Source: Axinella damicornis (Eukaryota > Porifera > Demospongiae > Axinellida > Axinellidae). From it: a stretch of DNA of 64,000 nt. The notes under the pieces were generated by a model. It was not told where the DNA came from, made no database searches, and saw nothing but the letters and a program-made list of their open reading frames with translations. Below, one piece after another: positions 45,132-56,100 of the stretch (its first letter is position 1; every line of letters starts with the position of its first letter). The translations under genes and the position numbers were made by a program. The stretch covers positions 10,565,467 through 10,629,466 of the forward strand of contig OZ007513.1 in NCBI GenBank assembly GCA_963931865.1, written 5' to 3'.

Positions 45132-45835
45132 TTGACAGGAGAAGCATTATCACACAGAACCTCCAACTATGAGGATGGAGCCCGTCTGGATGTCTCAGCA
45201 CAGGGATTTTGGGGAGACAGGCATGTCCGTGCTTTCTTTGATGTGCGTGTGCCCAGCACCCAGCACCCAGCAACTGCAGGACTTCTCTCAATGCGACCTA
45301 CAGACGTCATGAGAATGTCAAAAAGAGAAGCTATGAGCAGCGAGTACGAGAAGTTGAACACGGCTCTTTCACTCCATTAGTTTTCTCCGCGTCTGGAGGC
45401 ATGGCACCGGCTGCAACAACCACCTTCAAGAGACTGGCCTCACTGATATCTGAAAAACAACAGCAGGACTACAACAAAACCATTGCATGGATCAGATGCC
45501 TGCTGAGCTTTTCATTGGTCAGATCTTCAGTAATGTGCCTCATGCAGAGGAGCACAATCCTCCTACCACCGCCCAACGAGACCAGAATATGACACCCCCC
45601 TGGATGTGGCCCTCTCAGAAGGTCATATCCCAACCCACTGAACTAAACTATAATTATGGACCACTTTTATCATTCATTTTTATCACATTTACATTGGTTT
45701 GTAAAACGCCTATATTTTTATTACACTTTTGGTAAAATTGAAAAAAAAGAAAAGGAAAAACAAAAAGAAAAAGAAAAAAGAAAAAAATAACAATAAAAAA
45801 TAAAAAATAAAAAAAAAGACTAGGGGCTAGGCTAG
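45132..45835 (+). pseudogene. Non-LTR retroelement 3' remnant with A-rich tail
   Basis: The first frame (45132-45380) contains ARLDVSAQGFWGDRHVRAFF and DVRV. After a frameshift near 45360, a second frame reads FTPLVFSASGGM, FKRLASLISEKQQQDY and WIRCLLSFSLVRSSVMCL. These follow each other as in the C-terminal, nuclease-like part of reverse-transcriptase proteins repeated in cnidarian and sponge genomes. An A-rich stretch (45737-45830) after the frame fits a 3' tail. No RT core is present, so it is 5'-truncated and dead. Confidence 0.6.
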
Positions 45836-46015
45836 GTATGACGTCATGAGTTGGACTGCGGTTCAGTCGTCCACTTGAGAGGCTCTCTTTCAGCGTCGGA
45901 GGCTCACACCAAAAGACGATAGCCCTAAGGATACGAAGGTAGGTCGATCGGAATAAATTTTCAGTAGCGAATTCCTAGGTCTCAGGTTACTAGTACTGTG
46001 CACCCACTTCCCCCG

Positions 46016-46077
46016 TAGTCTCGCGGGGCCAGACCCACACACCCTCCCTTCCGTGTGGGTCTGGCCCTGCGAGACTA
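46016..46077. mobile_element. 62-bp hairpin MITE, TIR TAGTCTCGC, 9-bp TSD
   Basis: TAGTCTCGCGGGGCCAGACC pairs with GGTCTGGCCCTGCGAGACTA. Flanked by exact CTTCCCCCG repeats (46007-46015, 46078-46086). Confidence 0.88.
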
Positions 46078-46407
46078 CTTCCCCCGTCACAAGGACTGCC
46101 CCAATGCCATAAATAGTACATACTCTGAGCTTTGCTCCCTGTACAATGCCCGTAATTACGCAGTACACATCATTCATAGTGGGGTATTTGGTTGGAGGGG
46201 TTGCCCCTGGACTGCGGCAATTAACATTTCAAACATTTCTGTTGTTTGTACTCCGATTGTAGCCTCGTTCCCAGGCCGGAGGCTACTCTGTATAGGCAGG
46301 CTACTCTGTATAGGCATGCTGATTCTCCACAGACAGTGGGTGGACTGTACCAATAATCGACCGCTCACCACAGAAAACAGGAAGTAGCAGCCCCTCCCAT
46401 TCATGCA

Positions 46408-46983
46408 TAGTCTCGCAAGCCAGCCTCTTTTTCTACGAGGGGGCGCGCGCGGAGGGGGGAAGGAAAAAGAGTCTGGTGACTTAAGCCAACATTTCGTTTT
46501 CTCTGCCGGGATGTAGGTAGAGCCAATGAGATTGCAGCAGTCACATGATTTTCATAGCGTAATTCAGAGAGACAGCTAGTGCGTGCGATTGCCATCGCTG
46601 CAAAGCGCAACTAGGCTATCCAAGGTTGTGCCCCAAGCAACAATTAGAACTCCGTCAGCGGACGGGATGTACTCGTGAGTCTTCTAACCGGCACTGGAAA
46701 ATCGCCTTGTTACTACGTATATATACTGCTGAAGGCTTTTCTCTGGCTCACCTTCCAACGGTTACTACTCTCCAGAGCTTCGCGAGCCTCCTCCAACTCG
46801 CTTCGCAGTCGCACATTTGAAAGTTGTGGGCAATAATTGGATAGCTATCATGTGACTTTTTCATTTGTTACAGTTGATTGCATTCCACTGGGAAACGAAA
46901 TGTTGGCTTAAGTCACCAGACTCTTTTTCCCTCCCCCTCCGCGCGCGCCTCCTCGTAGAAAAAGAGGTTTGCTTGCGAGACTA
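46408..46983. mobile_element. 576-bp MITE, TIR TAGTCTCGCAAGC, 9-bp TSD
   Basis: Inverted ends of about 90 bp (46408-46500 against 46890-46983) include CTCTTTTTCTACGAGG and GACTTAAGCCAACATTTCGT. Flanked by the exact repeat ATTCATGCA (46399-46407, 46984-46992). Confidence 0.9.
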
Positions 46984-46992
46984 ATTCATGCA

Positions 46993-48143
46993 CTGGCTGG
47001 ATGTTGCCACTCTATTGCAGTTCAGAACAGGAAGTAGCAGCCCCCCCCCCCCCCCCCCCATTCCTGCACTGGCTGATATGTTGCCACTCAATTCCAGTTC
47101 AGAACTGGAGTAGCTAGCAGAACTGTACTTTATTGGAAATCTCATCATTTGAATATTGCATAAACCTGTGAGTTAAACCAATGCATAGACATGCCACTGT
47201 AACTTTCCAACCGTACGTGCTACGATCACATAACAAAAAGCGGCAGCTAGCCCAGACCCTTCTTAGTATGCTCAGCGAATGTGCAGGTAAATTGTCTACA
47301 TCAGAGAACGCGGTAGCGTTCTCTATTTAGGGATGGCTAAGGAAATTTCGAAATACCATACTGATGCACCAGCAGGAAAACGGCCAAAGAAGCTACTACC
47401 CCCCAAACCAAGCATGCAGACAGAATGATACTGCCTAGCAGTTCACAAAAACACTCGCAAACGTACCTGAGAGTACGCGGGAGTCGAGTAATAAGTCGCC
47501 GTAAAATTCCGATTTCGTCATCTTCTTTCTTTCTTTCTTTCTTCTTCTTCTTCTTTCTCATTGACTAGCATAGCTGGACAACAAAAGCATTTCCTGAGCT
47601 AGTTCACTCACAGAACAACATCGCTTTCGTCGTAGTAGCTCCTTTCGGCCCTTTTGACTACATACTGGCAAGAACGGCACGGCTGGCTAGCTACGATTCC
47701 GTGAATTGCTAGCACGAAGCCATTTTGATGCAACCAGAGGTCACGCGTGCCAAATGCGCATGCGCAGTTCACATGCAAAAGCACGTTGCATTCTTTTTTA
47801 CAGCATTTCGGGCGCTTGGTGATCAGCTGAATCCTTGTGAATCCATCATCTGGTGCCTCACTACCGCTGCGAGGAATTTCTACCAACCTGTTCTTGCCAA
47901 GATCTATCGTGACTATGTCATCATGGAGGCGTGGCTTTCTTTTCATGACGTAACTACAGTGCGGAACATGTATATACCACCAATACTGTGAGTGAGGTTA
48001 GAGTTTTGGAATACTATTAGTGGAAAATTGAATGAAGCATCAAAGCCTGCTCAGTGCCCAGCAGAAGGTTCATATCCATCAAGGCTATTAATAAAATCTG
48101 ACATCAGGAAAGTTACGCATTCCATGCGCTCAAAAAACAAACA
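46993..48143. other. Intergenic, no gene supported
   Basis: Has 19 C (47041-47059), a CTTT/CTT tract (about 47521-47557) and a minus-strand ORF of 112 aa (47608-47946) with no recognised domain or splice support. Nothing else was seen. Confidence 0.4.
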
Positions 48144-48406
48144 AACTAGAAACAAAAAATTTTCTTACAAAAATTACAAATGATTTAGTGATGGCCACCC
48201 CGATCGACTCCCGAAAAAGCAGACAAACAAGGAATGCCATTAACCAGCCTCAGTCCCATCCCATCCCTAAATTCTACATTTTTCAATGGGATGGGACTGA
48301 GGCTGGTTAATGGCATTCCTTGTTTGTCTGCTTTTTCGGGAGTCGATCGGGGTGGCCATCACTAAATCATTTGTAATTTTTGTAAGAAAATTTTTTGTTT
48401 CTAGTT
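48144..48406. repeat. Perfect palindrome, 120-bp arms, 23-bp loop
   Basis: 48144-48263 and 48287-48406 are exact reverse complements by my reading. It lies just upstream of the RFX copy 2 exon, inside a presumed intron. It may be a very recent foldback insertion or an assembly or cloning artefact. Confidence 0.92.
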
Positions 48407-48462
48407 GTATATTGAAACGTCAATTGCCTTCATAAGTAGATATACCATACAATGTGCTTCAG

Positions 48463-49618
48463 GTGGAGAACTTTCTGCTGCATTTCTGGCAGGGGATGCC
48501 CCCTCGGTACTACCCATCAAGGTCGTGGTAGACCTCGTGGCCCTGTGTGACATCATGCTCTACGATCAAGGTGGTCACCAACTCTCGTCCCCTCTGCAAA
48601 CTACCAGAAAGGTGATGTTACATGAGAATATTAATAGGCTTGACAGCTTGATACTGTTCCACCAGTCTCAAATGTCTGCATAAGCACTTGTACTTATCCC
48701 CCCTCCCCCTCTGCCTACTCCTCCCCTTCCCCATTCTCCTCTCTCCTCCTCCTCCTGTCCTTCCTCCCTTTACCCTCCCCCTTCCCTTCTCCTCTTGTCC
48801 CCTTCCCTTCTCCTCTCCATCTCCTGTCTCCCTCTCCACCCCTTCCCTTTTCCCCCTCTCTGTCCTCCCCTATTCGCCTCCCCCCCCCCCCCCCCCCCCC
48901 TCCCTTCAACAATTCATCCTCAAGCTCTCCCTCCCCCTCCCCTCCTCCCCTACATGCTCTCTCTCCCCCTCCCCTTTCTCCTCTCTCCTCCTCCCCCTCC
49001 TGTGATTCCTCTGTCCTATCTCTTCCATCATACCGTCTCCAAGGAGGTGCTCAAGTTCTCCGCCATGCTTAATCCCTGGCTGGAGAACACCATGAAGGGT
49101 CTGCCAGACGTGCTCAAAGAGGCCAAGCAGAAAGGTGAGGCAGTATGTGTGCTCTGTTTATTGGCATGTGCTTCCTTGACATCATGGCAAGTATGCCTAG
49201 GGAATGACCTGATGTTGCTAAGACAACGCTAACCGCACTCCATTTGTATTACTTCATTCTATTACCAGAGGACAAATTTCAGGACATTCAGGACGCCACC
49301 AACCAAACTATACCACTCTCTTCCACAGCACAGAACACACAGACAACTCTGAACCCTGCTCAGGTCGTGACCAGCACCGCCAACATGCCAAACTTCCCGG
49401 CAATTCAAATGCCTCTGACCCACCCAATCACAGCCAGGCTGCCAGCCCCCGGACACCCAGCTGGCATTCCTCTTCTGCCGACCATGCCCAATGTGTACCC
49501 TTATCCCTATCCTGCTAGCATCCCTGGGATGCAAAGCTTACCATCCCAGCCCATCACTAGCACCGTGGTTCGAATGAACACACCTGGATTTCCCCCTCAG
49601 ACTTTAGTCTCAGGCTAG
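48463..49618 (+). pseudogene. RFX-family copy 2, dimerisation part, damaged
   Basis: Three exons: 48463-48611, about 49042-49134 and 49269-49618. The first reads VENFLLHFWQGMPP, then in a different frame VVVDLVALCDIMLYD, the order found in the RFX4/6 extended dimerisation domain. A single missing C in the run after ATG explains the shift, and at least one further shift is needed before the donor. The second exon (EVLKFSAMLNPWLENTMKGL) is intact and joins the third in phase (KQK-EDKFQDIQ). The third is the Pro-rich tail with about 570 bp deleted relative to copy 1 and a different stop. Copy 1 has the DNA-binding exon, copy 2 the dimerisation exons; they share only the tail. Confidence 0.65.
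48690..49010 (+). repeat. C/T-rich intronic tract
   Basis: Polypyrimidine stretch with about 20 consecutive C near 48881-48900. Proline- and glycine-rich ORFs across it are artefacts. Confidence 0.85.
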
Positions 49619-51134
49619 TAGGCTACCCTTCTTATGTACAACCCTCTGTGTACGGTAACACTCAGCAGGTTAGCGCTAGCAACTTTTCTAGGTGATGAAA
49701 ATCATGCAGCACTCCTATTTTTTCTTCATATGCAACATCTTTTTGTATGTAATTGTGGCTTGAAAAAAATTTCCATGATGATAGTAATGGCACATGTTGT
49801 GTAATTTGGGTTGTTACATTACCAAATCCTTGAGTGTCAATCCATCATCTGGTGCATGGCTCATGATTACCTCGTTCCCAGGCCTACTAAATGATGGGCG
49901 GGGCCTCGGAACAAGGCTAGCTCATGATCATCACTGCTATATAAGAGGAATTCCTGGCTATCATGACTGCCATAGGTGCATGTAGATTTTTCTTCATCAC
50001 ATGGCTACAATGTAGGAACCACGTGAGAAGCAGGGATATAGGGTGTGCTTCCGAGACCAGCTACAATGCTGAACGTATCCTCTGAACATTACTGACCAGA
50101 ACTGAATGAGGCAGCACGGATTTATCTTTTTTGAGATGCACAACACAGAACCATTGCAAAGCAGTGACCCACATAACTATTGTCGGGCTCTCTGCATGAT
50201 GAAATGCCCAATTAACCTCTGATCATAAAAGTATTATTGAGATGACCAACAGCAACATTGTACATCATGGCTTCATGTTTACTGGAAACAGATTAATAAT
50301 ATATAATGCCGCTGAGCCACCATGCATGAGAGATGCATGCGCAGCTCTCCTATAATTCCTGGACATGGGGTGAGTTAAGTTAAAGTTATTGAAAGACTTT
50401 CAAAATCTGATAGGTGCCCAGAAATTACACCATCACAATTTGAATTTTACAAAGCTACACAACATGCAAACAATTAAGATAAAATTTCAGTGATGCATGG
50501 CTTGTCCATCAAAACAGCAAGGTAACAAGGGGAAAATCCCATTATCCCATTTTTATGGGGATAATATAAATTTCCTTGTTTCTGGTGGAGTTGGACAGTA
50601 TCTTACAGTTTGGTTAGGGATTCTGAATGGCTGCAATGATTATGCAGTACAACTACGGCATCTTTACCCCACAATTCCCTGCATAACAGCAAACTACATT
50701 CATAATCAATTATGTGAGAAAAAGGGGAGTAAAATGATGGATGCATACATACAAGCTTATTGTTTGTGAAGTTGTGAATGGATCGAGACTGGGTATAATG
50801 GTGTAAATTAGATCATGGCAGCAAACACCACTAATAGTCAAGATTCATCGCACACATATTATTACTGTAGAATAACATTACAATAATAAAACAACAGCAA
50901 GTTTAAACAATAAACAAAAAACAGACAGAGGTGTCAGACAACAATCTACCAATTAAACTTTAGATCAAGCTCAACAAAGTCTGGGAAGCTCTTCCTTTCT
51001 TCTGCTGCCTGTCGTAGTTGGGCTCTCCCTCCCTCAGTGAAGTTGTTACCCCAAAGGCTGGAGGAGAGCAATAACAATGCTGTAGTTTAACACAATTGGA
51101 CATTGGACATTGTCATGTGACATTGCATTATTCT
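49619..51134. other. Intergenic, copy of 19330-20570
   Basis: Diverged duplicate of the region after RFX copy 1, ending at the second minisatellite. Apart from the 52-bp MITE below, no feature stands out. Confidence 0.55.
49868..49919. mobile_element. 52-bp MITE with empty site in sister copy
   Basis: TACCTCGTTCCCAGGCCTAC ... GGGCCTCGGAACAAGGCTA, flanked by exact GCTCATGAT repeats (49859-49867, 49920-49928). The sister region near 19530 reads GTGGCTCATGATCACTG once, without the element. Confidence 0.88.
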
Positions 51135-51136
51135 TA

Positions 51137-51830
51137 GATGCACAACTGGATGGGCACAGAGAGGGGGGAGATGCACAACTGGATGGGCAAAGAGAGGGAG
51201 GAGATGCACAACTGGACGGGCACAGAGAGGGGAGAGATGCACAACTGGGTGGGCACAGAGAGGGGAGAGATGCACAACTGGATGGGCACAGAGAGGTAGG
51301 AGATGCACAACTGGATGGGCACAGAGAGGGGAGAGATGCACAACTGGATGAGCACAGAGAGGGGGAGATGCACAACTGGATGGGCACAGAGAGGGGGGAG
51401 ATGCACAACTGGATGGGCACAGAGAGGTAGGAGATGCACAACTGGATGGGCACAGAGAGGGGGAGATGCACAACTGGATGAGCACAGAGAGGGGGAGATG
51501 CACAACTGGATGGGCACAGAGAGGGAGGAGATGCACAACTGGATGGGCACAGAGAGGGAGGAGATGCACAACTGGATGGGCACAGAGAGGGGAGAGATGC
51601 ACAACTGGGTGGGCACAGAGAGGGGAGAGATGCACAACTGGATGGGCACAGAGAGGGAGGAGATGCACAACTGGATGGGCACAGAGAGGGAGGAGATGCA
51701 CAACTGGATGGGCACAGAGAGGGGAGAGATGCACAACTGGGTGGGCACAGAGAGGGGAGAGATGCACAACTGGATGGCACAGAGGGGGGGGGAGATGCAC
51801 AACTGGATGGGCACAGGGAGGGGGTAGGAA
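51137..51830. repeat. 33-bp minisatellite, second array, about 21 units
   Basis: Same unit as 20570-22350 with more variants (GAGAGGTAGGAG, GATGAGCAC) and some 31-32-bp units. ORFs on both strands are artefacts. It separates RFX copy 2 from NLR-C. Confidence 0.93.
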
Positions 51831-53104
51831 ATCTGAGGCATAGGATAACCCAGGCGGGGCAGGGCATGGGTATGAGGCTAGTACCACGGGAATATTACTG
51901 AATCTGCTGGTACTTCCTACAAACAGTGGCTGTGGGATACGTAGCTTGCATTGTCAGTGGCAACTGGAGACAAAGGGAAGGACTGGGAGGTTCTGACGTG
52001 TGACTACGTCTTCAGAGGGAAGGAAAACATCTTGACAGGCTGATAACTTCATTCACTAAGGTAAGCTTGAACCATAAACTTCAAACTGGCTTTTCTAAAG
52101 AGCCACAAAAGTAGTAAAAGGTTCACGGACAACTATATTCATGTGTAGTTGAGATATTCTACAAGATGCTCACCATAAGGTGCTTAAACGAGTAGAACTT
52201 ACCTATGTAGGAACTTGGGGGGGGGGAGGGGTGTTTACTCGAATGGCGCATAATAGCGAGACACTATGGTAACTTTGCAGCATCAGGACTTGTGCCAAGC
52301 CCGACCTACTACCAATTATACGGAAGGACACCAACAGCATACTTAACTGGCACCCATGTATACCATGCAATAACAATAACTACCTTAATGCAGCCCATGC
52401 CAATTCTTACCTCGCGTAGTACACAAAGTCGGTGCTGGATTCGAACCCATTCATATCCGCCTATGAGCAACTTCTTGAAAGACAAACTTCCTGCTGAGGT
52501 ATGGCTACCTGGACACTTCCCATTTATAAAGCCTGAGTGCATGCGACAAACCTTTCTTGTTGGTTGCGCAATTACACCATAAGCTTCAGGATGCAGTCAG
52601 AAGACGTGAATGTCAAGTGCGAGAGCTATAAATGAACTTGTAAGTTATTCGCCGCACATCTCTGGCTAGAGGTCAAAGTACACTGTGTTCAACAAAGTGT
52701 GTGGTGACAACCCACTTCACTAGCTGTAAGAAACGGACTACACTGTCTCCCAAACTCAGCTCTCGCACTAGATATGTATATGTTATTAGCAGTGATATAA
52801 ATGTATCTCAATTGCATGTACCTTTTTGAGACAAAAGATGCCCCATGTGTGGATAAGGAACATACAGTAGAAATGCATTGAAAATGAATGGAGTGGAAAG
52901 AAAGGGACGAAACTGGACATAGGGTAGACATAGACGGACAAAATCGGAGGTGAACGTAGGTGATAGACACAGGAAGTGGGAGGGGCATAAACAGGAAGTA
53001 AACATGGAATGAAAATGGACAATGAGGAAGGAAAGTGACTGCAAAATGAGTGGGAAGTGAATGAACGTAGGAGATTGAGTAGGGGTTTGGGGGAAGCACC
53101 AACA

Positions 53105-53174
53105 CTAAACTTCCCAGATAGGAAATGGGCCCGGTCTGCAACTATATCCCTCAAATTCGCACATGCAGGAATCG
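53105..53174 (-). CDS. NLR-C putative terminal exon
   Basis: Same arrangement as 14695-14764 and 23496-23565: CATCATTTCAG acceptor, a 22-residue tail and TAG. Confidence 0.4.
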
Positions 53175-56100
53175 CTGAAATGATGCGCAGCTTCACTAAT
53201 TAGACTTTATTATGATCAACGGGTACCAGTAACCATAATGGTAGGTCACGTCCCTTCAGGGCATAATTATTTGGTGATAGTTTGGTTGCCATGGCAGCAG
53301 CTATTTGGCTCCTGCTATGTGCAGTTTCTGTCATTGCTCAGTCACTTCATGCAAACCATCACCACACTACTTTGCTGTTGTCGCTGTGTGCTTCCTTCAG
53401 TTGGTGTAGGCAGTGCATTGGCCAGTTACTTGGGACTCATCAGAACACATGACTTACTCTAGTATCTTGAGAGACTTCACTGTTGTAATTATTTCTGAAA
53501 TGATCTTGACACTGGCATCAGTGAGAGAGTTATTCCTGAGGCTGGATGGTAGAGGAAAAAACATCATTCTAAGTCCAAACAATAGCTGAAGTGTGTCAGT
53601 GTACTACGTACAATAGGGACTACTGCACGAATTGTGCGGCTGGATTATGATTAGCCTCGTACCCAGGCCTTCAATCACGGGGGGAAGGCCTGGTATACAC
53701 TGTTTGCGCATGCGTTTAATTTAAATGTGAATATTACGTCAATTTTAATTGTGACGTTTGTGAATGGGTTGGGCTTAACCGATCACGTGGGCGTAAACAC
53801 ACCCGCGTACTCGTGCATGAGAGCGATCAAAGGGCTCACAACAAGGCTGAAGCACACCACAGCTCTTTCCACTGTCTACAAGTCCCTTCTTGTAGCTCGT
53901 CCATGAGGAAAGGGAGCGCTTGGTAGCACAGGCTCTTGCCATAGCCAGTAGGTAGCTAGCCACACGAACACGTCGCTGCCTTCGTACACAGCTCTCATGG
54001 AGGAGCGCTGCTCTTCTTTTACAGTCATCCGTGTCATTTTCAGCCTTCGCAAAGCTTAGGAAAGAGCCTCAGAGAAACTATTGCTACTCGTCGTTCGTTG
54101 CGGTTCTAGGAATGTACACGTAGACGTCATTCGACGTCTTTGTTTCACGGAAGAATACCAAGATATCCTATTTTCCAAGATTTTGGGGGAAATTAAGCGC
54201 ATGCGCAAACAGTGTATACCAGGCCTTCCCCCCGCGATTGAAGGCCTGGGTACGAGGCTAGATTATGATCTGCCATAATATAGTCGTAGTGTGGATTGAG
54301 TAATAATTGCTGCTCTGATTCACCTAAAGACGTATATAGACATAACTTGAAGCCAATAAGTTATACAACAGCAATAGTGCTACAAGTTATGGTCATAATC
54401 CTCAACTCATACCATGATTCGCTGCTGCTCTTCTTGTGTCATTGTACGTATACCTCCATGCATGCTATAATCTTGATGTCTTATGGTACATTGTACCTTT
54501 ACATTATACTGGATCCCAATGGTAAAAGTATAATGGTACCATAGATATGGCTTCTCAGACGATCTAGTCTTACAAATCAGTACTGTAGAGAGTGTCATCA
54601 ATCACCGGACACCATAATATTATAATATCGGAGTCGGACACTGCCGAATTATTCACAGCAAAGGATCTATAGTCACCTTTCATTCCACGTGGGGGGTTAA
54701 TCCTGTACACTCTGTAGATATTTGGTCATTGTGCGAAAAGAACGTAGCTCAATCACACCGTGGATACACACAACCTCAACATCTAATTTACTTCTGTTGT
54801 TGTGTGAACACTTGCATTTCGACTCGCAGACCTTGTAGCAGCATTTTATCAAGCCTGGTCGTAGAATGATCGGGTTTAGTTGGCCAACGATTTAAGTACA
54901 CAGCCATTGGAGTCCGAAGATAGAGGTTGCCGTTCGAATGTTAATGGTCGGGTAGCATTGGCTATTATAACGATTTGTGGTGTAAGCTACAAAATTCATT
55001 TCGTTTCTTATTTACTGCCTTGTGAAAAAAGGACCAGGTTCGCTTGAGTTATCTTGCTTTGCCCGTGAGATATCGCATTGTCTGCGTGATGGTGTCTGAA
55101 AATAGATTAGCTACTCTGCTGTGCTAAATTTTAAGTCATTATGGGGTCTCTGACAGACTGTTTATCTGTGGCTAATTTCATGGTACACTTGGGGTAGGTC
55201 TGGATGAAGATCACACAGTGAAGGGTAAGTCTTGAGTGAAGACCATACAGTGATGTATGAACCTCAATCTTAAATCAGTTGGTGTTGCAGGCAGAGTCTA
55301 TAATATGAAAATTACACGGGCTATTCATCACAAAACTTCATCTACTTATGTATATGCACTAATATTGTTGTACATATTCAGGGCATGCCCCTGCTAAACA
55401 TAGCAGCAGCTCCATTGCCCAGACCCTCTGTCCTCTCTTGAGGGTCTGGGCATGAGACTAATACTCCCCCCACATCACTTCAATACATATCTAATATGCA
55501 TGTGGTAGCACTAATCACTTCTACAGATGTCCCAGGAAAGGTAGTACAGGCCATTGATGCTGATAAGTTGAATCTAACGAATTGCAGGATACCGTACAGA
55601 CCAGTTATTAGGCGAATACAGCTACTATTAGTGCATAATTTTAAATAAGTGCATACTTCCTTCCTGTCCTTATGTATCAATTAATTAGTACATACGCCTA
55701 AAACAATGCTGACGTGTCGATTTGTTGTGTTCATGAGTTAGGGACACTATGACGGATCGTGCAGAAGCACCTGGCACCCTCAAAGTTACACTGGATAGGG
55801 AACACTTACATGACAACTCTCGATCGAGCGACGTAGCCTACTACCACCTCTCTGTTCGCAAGGTACACACTTAGTTTGGCGAAGCCAAACTGAGCGCGAT
55901 AGCGAGGGTCTGGTCTGAAGCCTACAGTCGATTGCAGTTGCATTTGAGCACTGCGTATTGCGTGGATTATCACGGAAACTGTGTTCTGCAAATATGACAC
56001 TCACGTGAAGTGCCTGCATGGCTTCCAGACTCTTGTGTATTCCAGGCCGTGTCATTTCCGTGAAGCTCCACCCACAGAACATTCTTGCCGCATATGGTCA

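Noticed and set aside
47608..47946. 112-codon minus-strand ORF with several cysteines
   Set aside because: Cysteines do not form a recognised zinc-binding pattern, and there is no intron or neighbour support.
51046..51887. ORFs of 106-273 codons on both strands
   Set aside because: Same minisatellite artefact in the second array.
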